This document shows positions 1 through 8,245 of a stretch of DNA of 15,888 nucleotides, in pieces. Position numbers and translations under genes: made by a program. Position 1 is the first letter of the stretch. Every line of letters starts with the position of its first letter. Source of the DNA: UBA11400 sp964550435 (GTDB taxonomy: Bacteria; Bacteroidota; Rhodothermia; Balneolales; HLUCCA01); assembly GCA_964550435.1 (NCBI GenBank), contig CAZJZI010000053.1:1-15888 (forward strand). Direction: 5' to 3'. The notes below the pieces were generated by a model. It saw nothing but the letters and a program-made list of their open reading frames with translations. It had not been told where the DNA came from and did not search any database.

Positions 1-142
1 CGGTCGACAGTACTGCAATCCGCTGACCCAGGATCGAGTACACCTCCAGCTGCACCTCCGAAGGCTCCGGCAGGGCAAACCGCACCGTCGTCGTCGGATT
101 AAACGGATTCGGGTAGTTCTGGAACAGCGCAAACTCGGTCGG
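1..142 (-). other. T9SS type A C-terminal sorting domain (partial)
   Basis: From residue 2631 the protein reads PTEFALFQNYPNPFNPTTT, then VRFALPEPSEVQLEVYSILG and QRIAVLST at the edge. This is the Por secretion tail (TIGR04183-like) that directs cargo through the type IX secretion system to the surface. It points to a T9SS-bearing host. The final strands lie outside the window. Confidence 0.93.
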
Positions 143-3100
143 AATCTCCTCGACTTCGATGGAGGTGTCTATGATTTCGTCGGCAACATCATCGATGAAA
201 TCCAGGATGGTTTGCAAGTCTACCGTTTCAAACTCCAATGGATCCGAAAAGTCATTTGTACCCAATTCGTTGACAAATGCGATTCTCACTTCATACGTTG
301 TTTGCAGTTTTAGTCCTTGGATGACCGCAACCGTATCAGCCGACTGTGGACGAGAAAACACGGTCCAGTTTTCGACCCCTTTTTCTCTGAATTCAACAGC
401 GTAGTGAGTAATCGGAAACTCGTCGAATAGCGGATCCTGCGGAGCGTTCCAGAACAATGGTATCAAACCCTCGCTTGTGTTTGATACTTGTGATCCGCCG
501 GAATCAGGAGTGTCTTTACTTGTAGTTGAGACCGCTGTAACTCTAACTCTAATCCTATTACAAGATTCCCCAGCTAAACCCAATGCTTTACAGATTTCAA
601 ATGATAAAGCTAACTGATCAGCTGGATCTGTAGACTTTGTAGCAAATTGCGCAGTAACTTGAACATTCGTTGAAGTAACACCGATTCTCTGGGTAACAGA
701 TGTATATCCAGTTGCGGCAAATGTTAACACAAAGTTTACACCAGATGTAGCCTGAACACCAAGATTTGTAAACTGAGCTTTTCCGGCCACTACAGCTACA
801 CTTGTATTTCCGGTAAGTGTTGCCCCTGAACTTATCGAAACAGTTATAACATCCGTTTTGTCAGACAATACGTTACCAGAGGCATCCGTAATGGAGACTG
901 TAGGAGGAAGGTTCGGAGTTGTACCCGAAGTCCAATTGTTTGAAAAACTATTCAAAACCAATTTATCTGGTCCTACAATTGAAATACGAATAGGACTTGT
1001 ACTCACAGATAATGCGCCCGATGTGAAGGTAATTGTATAACCAGTAGTGGACGCAGAATTAAAAATCACGTTTTCAAAGGTTGCCAATCCATTTACAAAA
1101 GGTACGACTCTAGATGCTATACCTACAGAACTCATGGTTACTAGACCCGATTCCGTTTCCACCCGTTTACCAGCAGCATCCACAGCAGCGACGATAAGTG
1201 GTGGAAGTGCCTGTCCTACCTTACCGGTTGTTGGAACATCACTTGCGACTATCATTCTACTTGTAGAAACTCCACCACCTTCAATAATTGGACGTGTCTT
1301 GAATGGTACGAACTCGTTCTGTTCCCCACGCTTGGTTTCGTTGTATCCGACGACGCGCCATTTGTACTCAGTTGAGTATTTGAGTGTTGTTTCACTGTCC
1401 ATCATATAGGACTGAATTCCATCACCGTCAGCATCTACAGTTTTATCAATGACTGGATTGACCAACTCGGCGTCTGATGACTCATAGACCAAAACCTGAT
1501 ATTTAGTCGCGTTGCCATCAGGTTCCCATGAGAAATTGATTCCAGTAATCGGGATGTTCGTAGCGTTGGTACCTGCTGGACTCGTAACAGTTATCACGCT
1601 CGGAGCTGCTGTCGGAGTAAATTCTCCAACTTCGCTGGTAACAAAGAATACATTATCACCACTTCCTGCCGGTAAACTCACTCGCCAGAAGTATTTGGTC
1701 CCGTTTGTTAGTGTTCCTGATGCAAGTTCCAGAGAATTTCCTGAAGCAGTACCCGCGAAGGTAATATTATCACGTGTCGCACTTGGTCCAGAAGCTTCAA
1801 GATCCGTTTTGCTGTCGTCGATTTCGAAGATATAGCTTGCGGTAGCTTCACCTGACCAGGTGAATTTGAACAGATTGGTTTCAACCACCTCGCTCAGCAC
1901 TGGTTTATCAGGCAGTGATAATCCCGGAGGTGGATTCTGTGCTGGATTTCGCAAGTACGGATACGATTGACCCTCGATAATCTGCCAGGTAGTTTCAAAA
2001 TCCCAACCCGCAAAAGTAGTTTCTTTTTTCATATCGGCGGTGGATTTACCAGTGCCGAGTGTGCTACTCGTTTGACCACTAGTCCCAATGTCCCAATAAC
2101 TGTTTTCAAACTGTGGTGAACCAAATTTATGGCCTACCAAACCACCGACTGAGCGAACTTGCGGTCCTGATACCTTACCGTTGGAATAGCTGTTAGTTAC
2201 ACGCCCTCCATTGTAAGAATGTCCAATCAGACCACCGATAGAGTTAGTAACACCTGTTACTGATACGGAGGAGTAACTGTTTAAGATAGTTCCATTATCA
2301 AATCCAACCAACCCCCCAACTTCATAATCTCCTGTCATCGATCCGCTAGAAAAACTAGTGGTGATGCTACCTGTATTACTTCCAACCAGACCACCGACAG
2401 TTTTATTAGTGCCTGTCACCAATCCGCTATAATAACTAATGGTGATGCTACCTGTATTTCGTCCAACCAGACCACCAACTTCGTCGGCTCCAGATACCGA
2501 CCCACTGGTACTACTGTTCGTGATCGTTCCATTATTTTGTCCAATAAGACCGCCAACTAAAACTCCTCCTTTTATGTTAGCCTCTTCCAATGACACATTA
2601 TTGATAATGGCATCACTTTCTATATGTCCGAACAATCCAACATTATAAGAACTTGGTCGATTAATGGTAAGACCTGTGATTTTGAATCCAGCTCCATCAA
2701 GAGAACCTCTAAAAGGAGTAGAGATTGATGCCCCCACCGGCTCAAAGTCTAAGCCATCAGGCTCCCCGGTCGACGAAGCATCGATGTGATCACCCAATCT
2801 GAAATGCTTGTCGAGGTAATCCTTCATTTTTTGAAGCATGATCACATCAGTGATAACATAAGGATTTTCTTTTGTTCCCAAACCTGACGCAAATGGCGAG
2901 GTATACACTTCAAACGCCCTGGTATCCGACCAGATAGTCTTACGATCTACTGGCGCTGGTGGTGCCAAATCCCCTTCAACCTTTTCATAGGTTGGATTGA
3001 TTTTGACTCTCCAATGCAAGGTCTCTCCAGCTCTCGAAAACAGGTCAGCAATCGTTCGAGTATCATCCTCAGATAAACCCGAGAACAATTGCTCGATTGT

Positions 3101-6100
3101 AAAGGATTCGGTCAGTGCATCCGTTCCAGCTACTTCAAACTGAAATCCTTCAGTGACTGTAAGTGTCTCTTTGTCGGTATCCTTATCGAAGAGGATCTGT
3201 ACATTGAACTTACCCGGATAATTTCTGTTGATAGTTTTAAATTGTTCTTCTGTGGTCCACTGAAAAACAGTGGTTGCATCAACTGTTACACCAGCATCAG
3301 GGGCACTTAAAATAGGTTTTTCAGGTGCCACCGTGAACGATTTAAATCCAGAATTTAAACTAGTTCCATTATTGTCTTGGTCTGCAACTTGTACATCAAC
3401 CCTCCAGTGATAGGTATACCCATGAACAAAATTTGATCTTACAACTTTATGTCCATCTTTGTTTGCACCTTGAATGTTTAAAATGAGGTTTGCGGAAGTC
3501 GCAGGATTCTGATCCAATGGAAACACCCTATCGTGCATGTATAGGGAACTATTTAAATAGGTGTTGTTCGTATTTACCGACCAAGTGAAGACCTCATCTG
3601 CCAGTTCATCGAGCGAAGAAAATAGGTTACCATCTTCCGGACCTAACAACACGACCCCTTCAGGCGCTGTTGAAAAGGTTCTCGGACCTGATACTATATC
3701 AATATTGTCGTTGGTGGCTAGGACTCTCCAGAAATATGTTTCTCCGAACTCAAGTTTATCATCTTGTCCCAAAAGATAACTCACCTGTTCCTCATTTTCT
3801 CCTCGGCCCATATTGGCCGATTGGAACAATGATGTTGTGAAATCAGATGTAGCAGATATTTCCAATACATACGATGTCGCATTCTCGGACTGTTCCCAGG
3901 TAAATGTGGGAGTGACCGAGAGTCCTGTAGAAGGATTCTCCGGAGTCAGCAAGTCAAACGCTAGAGGTGGAACCGGAGCTTCAAATGTCACGGTCACCGG
4001 GGAACCGTTGATCACGGCGCCGTGGTTGGGACTGGTTAGACTGGCCGTTACACTTGCGCTACCTTCCTCCGTGGATGTCAATGTAACGGATGCCGATCCC
4101 GACTCATTGGTCGTGGCGGTGGTCGAACTTAAGGTGCCCAATGTTGTGCTGAATGTTACCTCTAAGCCGGATCGTGTGATATCAGTACCATCTGCATCTT
4201 TGAGCTGCACCGAAATCGTGGCCGCATCTTCACCGTTACCGGTACGCGTGAGATCTGTTCCGCTCAACAGTGTACCCGTTTCAGCAACGCTTACACACGT
4301 ACCCCATAATGGGTAATTACTTAGAGATAAGGCGCTTGCAGTTGCAAAGTCAATTGGTTCTGAACTGATACGTGCCACACACCATCTCCTCAGATCCCGA
4401 TTGAATGCAGCTGCACCATCAAACATTAATAGCATATTTGTCACAGCACTCACATCCCAATCACCAATATTTTGATTGAATGAACTAGCACCTCTGAACA
4501 TATTAGACATACTCGCCACCTTGCTCACATCCCAATCACCAATATCCTGATTAAATGAGCTAGCTCTTAAGAACATAGCATCGAAATTTGTCACAGCACT
4601 CACATCCCAACTACTAATGTCCTGATTGAACAAGCTAGTAGTTAACAAAAAACTCATGTCTGGAACCCCACTAGTACAAGTGGATGCAAACTCAGGATTG
4701 TTTAGGTCCTCAGTTCTCAACTGAATCAGTCCCGCAAGATCGCGTTTGGTGTAGGTCACCCCATTGACCACTCCCGTTTCTCCGACAGCAGCATCTGTAC
4801 ACGTTATAGTTACTCCGTTTTCTGAGAGAAAGAATTTGCGAGTTGTTCCGGTGGCCGTAAACTCAGTCGTGAGCAACGGATTACTCCCGTTTACCGTCGC
4901 CGTCAACTTATTCGAACCAACCGTGGCACCCAACGTCCAGCTTGTAACCGTGGCGATTCCCTGCGCATCCGTGGTTACCGCCGTCGTAGGATCCACCGTA
5001 CCACCTCCCGTGGTCACCTCAAAAGTCACGAGGGCACCAGCTACTGGATTATCATTAGCGTCGGTGACCAACACACTTGGTAACACAGTGACAGCCTCAC
5101 CTACAGTTGTAGAGGGAATTTCACCAGAATTGATCGCAATTTTGGTGGATATGCCAGCTCCTACCGTAAAACTGGTCGAAGTGCCCGTTTTAGCAGGTTC
5201 ACCCCCATCGCTGGCATTCAGCGTAAAGCTGCCCGTATTGGTGATCGTCACCGCCTGGCTGGCCAATACCCCATCCACAAAACTGCCTGAGGCCACCGGT
5301 GTGCCCGTTAACGCGCCCGTCGAAGTCAGAGCCACCGTCCCCGCAAAGCCCGTGGCTACGTTACCCTGAGCGTCCAAGGCCCGGATGCGCACATTAAACG
5401 CCGTACCCGCCGTCTGAGGACCAATGTCAGTGCCATCGGCTCCCTTAATTTCAAAGCTGGCCACCGCAGCCGCGATCGGGGTAATCATTTGCGTCGCACT
5501 GGTCAGACCCGTCGAGGCAAATGTAAGCGTATATTCAAAGCCCGGCGTACCCGTAATTCCCACATCCGTGAAGGTCGCCACCCCGGCCACCGCTGTGACC
5601 GTCGCTGTTCCAACTACCGCATCAACCTCATTCACCGTCATCGTCACCTGCGCATTGCTGGATGTCAAGTTGCCCAGAAAATCATGGATTTCAACCACCG
5701 GCTGCGTCGTGAACGCCTCCCCGCTGGCACTGCCCGACGCTGGCGTGGTCAACGCCAGCAGCGTCGCCGTGCCCGCTCCCACCGTAAAACTGTTCGAGGT
5801 GCCCGTTATGGCTGGATCACCCCCATCGCTGGCATTCAGCGTAAAGCTGCCCGTATTGGTGATCGTCACCGCCTGGCTGGCCAATACCCCATCCACAAAA
5901 CTGCCTGAGGCCACCGGTGTGCCCGTTAACGCGCCCGTCGAAGTCAGAGCCACCGTCCCCGCAAAGCCCGTGGCTACGTTACCCTGAGCGTCCAAGGCCC
6001 GGATGCGCACATTGAACGCCGTACCCGCCGTCTGAGGACCAATGTCAATGCCATTGACTCCCATAATTTCAAAGCTGGCCACCGCACCCGACCCAAAGGT

Positions 6101-8032
6101 CACGCTCGCAGGTGAACCATTGCTCACCGCGCCCGTCGCCGGATCAGTGATTTCGGCCGTGACTTCCGCCGCACCCGTCGTCGTGGAGGTCAAGGTCACA
6201 CTCGCCACGCCAGAGCCATTGGTCGTGGCCACTCCGCTCGAACTCAACGTACCCAACGTCGTGCCAAACGTCACCTGAACACCCGATTGAGAGATATTAT
6301 TGCCATTCACATCCTTGAGCTGCACACTGATCGTAGCCGCCTCGGTCCCGTCAGCCACACGACTCAGATTCACCCCGCTCAGCAGCGAACCCGTGCCCGC
6401 CACACTGATCGCCCCCGCTGCTACCGTAAAACTGTTCGAGGTGCCCGTTATGGTTGGATCACCCCCATCGCTGGCATTCAGCGTAAAGCTGCCCGTATTG
6501 GTGATCGTCACCGCCTGGCTGGCCAATACCCCATCCACAAAACTGCCTGAGGCCACCGGTGTGCCCGTTAACGCGCCCGTCGAAGTCAGAGCCACCGTCC
6601 CCGCAAAGCCCGTGGCTACGTTACCCTGAGCGTCCAAGGCCCGGATACGCACATTGAACGCCGTACCCGCCGTCTGAGAACCAATGTCATCGCCATCGAC
6701 TCCTTTAATTTCAAAGCTGGCCACCGCACCCGATTCACCTCCACCATCACTAAAGACCTGGCTCCAGCGTGCTATGTTGTTGACTGGGACGCCTCCGGCA
6801 GCGGTTGCTATTCCTCCGACAATTAGCTTGTTTTCAGCAAAACCCAACGATACTGCACCACTAAATGCTCCATCAAATGATGTCACTCCCGTTCCAAAGG
6901 TGCTCCATGTTTGAGTATTCGGATCATATTTGGCGATACCCGCACTCGTTACTTCACCTACCTGCGTGAAGTCACCCGTCACAAACAATGCTCCGTTGTG
7001 GTACTTTAGATCGATCACAGAATTGTTGAATACACCACCGATCGAAGCCCAGGTGTTGCCCTGTATCGTTAATTCCTTGATACGGGTCGTGAGGTCTAAA
7101 TCCGTGTAAAAATCCCCGGCCACGTACAGCACCCCGTCACCATAAGTCGCAGTACTCGGGAAATCAAACTCACCAACGCCCGGACTCAACGGCGTCCAGG
7201 TTCCTGACCCTGCAGGATTGTAGCGAACAATTCCATTAACTACTACTGGTTCCGGTTCTTCCAATTGACTAAACATCCCAGAGAACACTAATTCTGTGTC
7301 ATTTCCGTCAATCGCCATGACCGTCCCGTCCATGAACGGGATATCAGAAGGTTCACTTAGCGTGTAGGTACCCACTCGGTGCCAATCTCCATCGGTTATA
7401 TCATACCGCGCTAAATGCAGCACTTCGAGTTCCGTACCCCCTTTTGTAATGGTCTGAAACTCTCCACCCACATACAGATCATCGCCAAACACATGTAAGG
7501 CAAACACGTTGATAAACTCAGGATCCGGGTGCCCAAAGGTTCCAATCGTGCTCCAGCTTCCTGCCCCCGATGGATCATACACGGCCAGATTACCAATAGT
7601 TTGCCCGTTCATCTGCGTAAAGTACCCACCCACGTAAAGTAATCCGTTGTGGACTACGATCTCGTTGACCATCGTTCCCACTCCAGCATCGGTTCCCGTG
7701 CCAATCGCCTCCCACTGCGAATTGGACAGATTGAACCTTGCGATGTTTCGGGCCGCTACCTCCCCTGCAGTGTCAAATGATCCACCCACATACACATAGC
7801 CGTTGTGTTCAACGATGGTCTTGACCAGTGCATCAAAACCCGTCACTCCACCACCAAGATCATCCCACGTATCCGCATTGATCACCGCTCCCCCAGTCGT
7901 CCCGCGTGGAGCGCTCTGCGCGGACAGGACCGACGCGAGTCCGAAGAATAGAATGAATAATGACACAAAAAATGACGCAGAAACACCTTTTCCAAAAGGC
8001 GTTGCGCCGTGGGATGCACTAAATGAAATCAT
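1..8032 (-). CDS. Giant T9SS-secreted mosaic surface protein (3' end beyond window)
   Basis: The minus-strand frame beginning with ATG at 8032-8030 stays open to the left edge, giving at least 2,677 residues with no stop. Residues 1-39 are a long signal peptide with a hydrophobic core at about 18-37 and a likely cleavage near SAQ. The order is then: Kelch-like propeller (about 50-425), Ig/invasin-like modules (436-1066), DUF285/BspA block (1067-1250), invasin-like Big_1 (1251-1352), Fn3-like domains (1353-1715), GLUG region (1716-2030), Fn3 (2031-2255), Ig-like (2256-2495), Fn3 (2496-2615), acidic linker, and T9SS type A sorting domain from 2631. The NYPNPFNP motif confirms that the frame is the same at both ends. 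Known for such families: export by Sec, then T9SS, to the cell surface. An adhesin or matrix role is inferred. The last ~35-45 residues are probably missing off the edge. It is divergent from the DUF885 gene. Confidence 0.93.
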   Translation of the reverse strand, partial: MISFSASHGATPFGKGVSASFFVSLFILFFGLASVLSAQSAPRGTTGGAVINADTWDDLGGGVTGFDALVKTIVEHNGYVYVGGSFDTAGEVAARNIARFNLSNSQWEAIGTGTDAGVGTMVNEIVVHNGLLYVGGYFTQMNGQTIGNLAVYDPSGAGSWSTIGTFGHPDPEFINVFALHVFGDDLYVGGEFQTITKGGTELEVLHLARYDITDGDWHRVGTYTLSEPSDIPFMDGTVMAIDGNDTELVFSGMFSQLEEPEPVVVNGIVRYNPAGSGTWTPLSPGVGEFDFPSTATYGDGVLYVAGDFYTDLDLTTRIKELTIQGNTWASIGGVFNNSVIDLKYHNGALFVTGDFTQVGEVTSAGIAKYDPNTQTWSTFGTGVTSFDGAFSGAVSLGFAENKLIVGGIATAAGGVPVNNIARWSQVFSDGGGESGAVASFEIKGVDGDDIGSQTAGTAFNVRIRALDAQGNVATGFAGTVALTSTGALTGTPVASGSFVDGVLASQAVTITNTGSFTLNASDGGDPTITGTSNSFTVAAGAISVAGTGSLLSGVNLSRVADGTEAATISVQLKDVNGNNISQSGVQVTFGTTLGTLSSSGVATTNGSGVASVTLTSTTTGAAEVTAEITDPATGAVSNGSPASVTFGSGAVASFEIMGVNGIDIGPQTAGTAFNVRIRALDAQGNVATGFAGTVALTSTGALTGTPVASGSFVDGVLASQAVTITNTGSFTLNASDGGDPAITGTSNSFTVGAGTATLLALTTPASGSASGEAFTTQPVVEIHDFLGNLTSSNAQVTMTVNEVDAVVGTATVTAVAGVATFTDVGITGTPGFEYTLTFASTGLTSATQMITPIAAAVASFEIKGADGTDIGPQTAGTAFNVRIRALDAQGNVATGFAGTVALTSTGALTGTPVASGSFVDGVLASQAVTITNTGSFTLNASDGGEPAKTGTSTSFTVGAGISTKIAINSGEIPSTTVGEAVTVLPSVLVTDANDNPVAGALVTFEVTTGGGTVDPTTAVTTDAQGIATVTSWTLGATVGSNKLTATVNGSNPLLTTEFTATGTTRKFFLSENGVTITCTDAAVGETGVVNGVTYTKRDLAGLIQLRTEDLNNPEFASTCTSGVPDMSFLLTTSLFNQDISSWDVSAVTNFDAMFLRASSFNQDIGDWDVSKVASMSNMFRGASSFNQNIGDWDVSAVTNMLLMFDGAAAFNRDLRRWCVARISSEPIDFATASALSLSNYPLWGTCVSVAETGTLLSGTDLTRTGNGEDAATISVQLKDADGTDITRSGLEVTFSTTLGTLSSTTATTNESGSASVTLTSTEEGSASVTASLTSPNHGAVINGSPVTVTFEAPVPPLAFDLLTPENPSTGLSVTPTFTWEQSENATSYVLEISATSDFTTSLFQSANMGRGENEEQVSYLLGQDDKLEFGETYFWRVLATNDNIDIVSGPRTFSTAPEGVVLLGPEDGNLFSSLDELADEVFTWSVNTNNTYLNSSLYMHDRVFPLDQNPATSANLILNIQGANKDGHKVVRSNFVHGYTYHWRVDVQVADQDNNGTSLNSGFKSFTVAPEKPILSAPDAGVTVDATTVFQWTTEEQFKTINRNYPGKFNVQILFDKDTDKETLTVTEGFQFEVAGTDALTESFTIEQLFSGLSEDDTRTIADLFSRAGETLHWRVKINPTYEKVEGDLAPPAPVDRKTIWSDTRAFEVYTSPFASGLGTKENPYVITDVIMLQKMKDYLDKHFRLGDHIDASSTGEPDGLDFEPVGASISTPFRGSLDGAGFKITGLTINRPSSYNVGLFGHIESDAIINNVSLEEANIKGGVLVGGLIGQNNGTITNSSTSGSVSGADEVGGLVGRNTGSITISYYSGLVTGTNKTVGGLVGSNTGSITTSFSSGSMTGDYEVGGLVGFDNGTILNSYSSVSVTGVTNSIGGLIGHSYNGGRVTNSYSNGKVSGPQVRSVGGLVGHKFGSPQFENSYWDIGTSGQTSSTLGTGKSTADMKKETTFAGWDFETTWQIIEGQSYPYLRNPAQNPPPGLSLPDKPVLSEVVETNLFKFTWSGEATASYIFEIDDSKTDLEASGPSATRDNITFAGTASGNSLELASGTLTNGTKYFWRVSLPAGSGDNVFFVTSEVGEFTPTAAPSVITVTSPAGTNATNIPITGINFSWEPDGNATKYQVLVYESSDAELVNPVIDKTVDADGDGIQSYMMDSETTLKYSTEYKWRVVGYNETKRGEQNEFVPFKTRPIIEGGGVSTSRMIVASDVPTTGKVGQALPPLIVAAVDAAGKRVETESGLVTMSSVGIASRVVPFVNGLATFENVIFNSASTTGYTITFTSGALSVSTSPIRISIVGPDKLVLNSFSNNWTSGTTPNLPPTVSITDASGNVLSDKTDVITVSISSGATLTGNTSVAVVAGKAQFTNLGVQATSGVNFVLTFAATGYTSVTQRIGVTSTNVQVTAQFATKSTDPADQLALSFEICKALGLAGESCNRIRVRVTAVSTTSKDTPDSGGSQVSNTSEGLIPLFWNAPQDPLFDEFPITHYAVEFREKGVENWTVFSRPQSADTVAVIQGLKLQTTYEVRIAFVNELGTNDFSDPLEFETVDLQTILDFIDDVADEIIDTSIEVEEIPTEFALFQNYPNPFNPTTTVRFALPEPSEVQLEVYSILGQRIAVLST
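188..547 (-). other. C-terminal Fn3 domain
   Basis: Residues about 2496-2615 show LIPLFWNAPQDPLFDEFPI, THYAVEFREKGVENWTVFS and LQTTYEVRIAFVNELGT, a clear Fn3 fold pattern. It lies just before the acidic linker and the sorting domain. Confidence 0.75.
548..1267 (-). other. Ig-like region before the last Fn3 domain
   Basis: Residues about 2256-2495 contain LPPLIVAAVDAAGKRV, PTVSITDASGNVLSD and AQFTNLGVQATSGVNFVLTF. These are beta-rich Ig-like modules related to the spacer at 5469-5779. The function is probably structural. Confidence 0.55.
1268..1942 (-). other. Fn3-like domain pair after the GLUG block
   Basis: Residues about 2031-2255 include NLFKFTWSGEATASYIFEI, GTKYFWRVSLPAG, INFSWEPDGNATKYQVLVY and STEYKWRVVGYNETKRGE, all Fn3-type strands. 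An acidic VDADGDG stretch near residue 2199 could bind calcium, but no full thrombospondin type 3 repeat is present. Confidence 0.68.
1943..2887 (-). other. GLUG-repeat region
   Basis: Residues about 1716-2030 begin ENPYVITDVIMLQKMKDYL and pass through FEPVGASISTPFRGSLDG. They then carry about six GLUG-type repeats with the core VGGLVG (or IGGLIG) followed by N-x-G-x-I-x-x-S-Y-S and G-x-V-x-G. The block ends in NSYWD, FAGWDFETTWQIIEG and SYPYL. This whole order is the standard GLUG (PF07581) surface-protein architecture, predicted to form a beta-helix-like stack. Confidence 0.88.
2888..3976 (-). other. Fn3-like domain series
   Basis: Residues about 1353-1715 show repeated Fn3 signatures: PTFTWEQSENATSYVLEIS, GETYFWRVLATN, GYTYHWRVDVQVAD, VFQWTTEE and ETLHWRVKINPTYE. 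The recurring W near strand B and the Y-x-W-R-V strand are typical. Sequence here is AT-rich (18 G+C in the 60 bases 3421-3480), unlike the Ig repeat region. Confidence 0.7.
3977..4282 (-). other. Invasin/intimin-like Big_1 domain 2
   Basis: Residues about 1251-1352 carry ISVQLKDADGTDIS, VTFSTTLGTLSS, ASVTLTSTEESG and INGSPVTVTF. They match domain 1 motif by motif at clearly lower identity than the 306-bp repeats show, so this is an older duplication. Confidence 0.68.
4283..4834 (-). other. DUF285 / BspA-like surface domain
   Basis: Residues about 1067-1250 begin ENGVTITCTDAAVGETG. They contain repeats of the form SFNQDIGDWDVSKV...MFRGA, with SFNQ/LFNQ/AFNR and WDVSAVTNM recurring every ~24 residues, and they close with RWCVARISSEP and LWGTC. 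This is the BspA-type/DUF285 pattern (PF03382), common in bacterial surface proteins and often linked to adhesion. Confidence 0.88.
4835..5161 (-). other. Big_1-like Ig domain
   Basis: Residues about 958-1066 read VLVTDANDNPVAGALVTFEV, followed by TTDAQGIATVTSWTLGATVG and NKLTATVNGS. This is the usual D-x-x-x-N-P-V-x-G/A...T-x-x-x-G-x-A layout of Big_1-type modules. It leads directly into the DUF285 block. Confidence 0.65.
5163..5468 (-). repeat. 306-bp Ig-like module, copy C
   Basis: This copy encodes residues about 856-957. It is the most diverged of the three (14 differences from copy A by eye), with changes concentrated at both ends. The core 5199-5386 is identical to the other copies. 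Confidence 0.92.
5469..5779 (-). other. Ig-like spacer module between copies B and C
   Basis: Residues about 752-855 include AQVTMTVNEVDAVVG, ATFTDVGITGTPGFEYTLTF and the strand-like TGLTSATQ. This is a bacterial Ig-like pattern. It resembles the module near residues 2400-2495 (AQFTNLGVQATSGVNFVLTF), so it is a second internally repeated family in the same protein. Confidence 0.6.
5781..6086 (-). repeat. 306-bp Ig-like module, copy B
   Basis: This copy encodes residues about 650-751 and is offset from copy C by 618 bases and from copy A by 642 bases. The core 5817-6004 is identical to the other two copies. The intervening sequence differs between copies, so the repeats alternate with unrelated Ig-like modules. 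Confidence 0.92.
6089..6421 (-). other. Invasin/intimin-like Big_1 domain 1
   Basis: Residues about 538-648 contain an Ig-like module with ISVQLKDVNGNNIS, VTFGTTLGTLSS and ASVTLTSTTTG, the layout of bacterial Ig-like group 1 domains (invasin/intimin type). A closely similar module recurs at 3977-4282. These domains usually act as rigid rods that lift a binding domain off the surface. Confidence 0.7.
6423..6728 (-). repeat. 306-bp Ig-like module, copy A (first in the protein)
   Basis: This copy encodes residues about 436-537, starting ASFEIKGVDG and ending near SNSFTVGA. Against copy B I counted 8 differences in 306 bases, and against copy C 14. The central 188 bases (6459-6646) are identical in all three copies, including synonymous positions, which points to recent duplication or gene conversion. 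Confidence 0.92.
6758..7885 (-). other. N-terminal Kelch/Rax2-like beta-propeller domain
   Basis: Residues about 50-425 hold repeated blades of the type YVGGSFDTAG...NIARFN, LYVGGYFTQM...NLAVYDP, LYVGGEFQTI...LARYD, LYVAGDFYT, LFVTGDFTQVG...IAKYDP and LIVGGIATAAG...NIARWS. The recurring hydrophobic-V-G-G/D-x-F strand followed by an aromatic D/N-x-x-x-x-W strand is typical of Kelch-like propellers of the cortical-marker (Rax2-like) type. Such domains usually mediate protein or glycan binding. The ligand is unknown. Confidence 0.7.
7916..8032 (-). other. Signal peptide of the giant surface protein
   Basis: The first 39 residues have a polar 16-residue n-region containing one lysine, a strongly hydrophobic core (SFFVSLFILFFGLASV) and a small-residue cleavage region LSAQS. 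The n-region is long. No later in-frame ATG lies before the hydrophobic core, so the start at 8032 is the best available. Confidence 0.75.
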
Positions 8033-8245
8033 GGAAATAAAAATTGAGTGGAGTGACTTGACGTAACCTGAACTACCCTGACTAGATGCAACGATGGTTA
8101 TCGACACTAAAGTAACATCTATTGAAACGACCTAAGTAATATAGTGAGGAATTTCAAAACTTCACAAATCATAGTTTTTCATAGACCTGCAAACATCCTT
8201 ATACTTATCATAAATTTATTTTATCTATAAACTATCTGTATATCT
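8033..8245. promoter_or_regulatory. Divergent intergenic region between the giant surface protein and DUF885 genes
   Basis: These 213 bases separate two divergent start codons, so both promoters should lie here. The half next to 8246 is very AT-rich. A weak match to the Bacteroidota -7 element TAnnTTTG (TAAATTTA at 8211-8218) is present, but I see no matching TTG -33 element at the right distance. No clear Shine-Dalgarno site precedes either ATG. No exact promoter is assigned. Confidence 0.4.

Noticed and set aside
4764..6914. Several plus-strand open frames of 76-201 codons across the Ig-repeat block
   Set aside because: They are antisense shadows of the G+C-rich repeated minus-strand gene. 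Their products are low-complexity V/T/A/P strings without motifs, and the minus frame has clear domains throughout.
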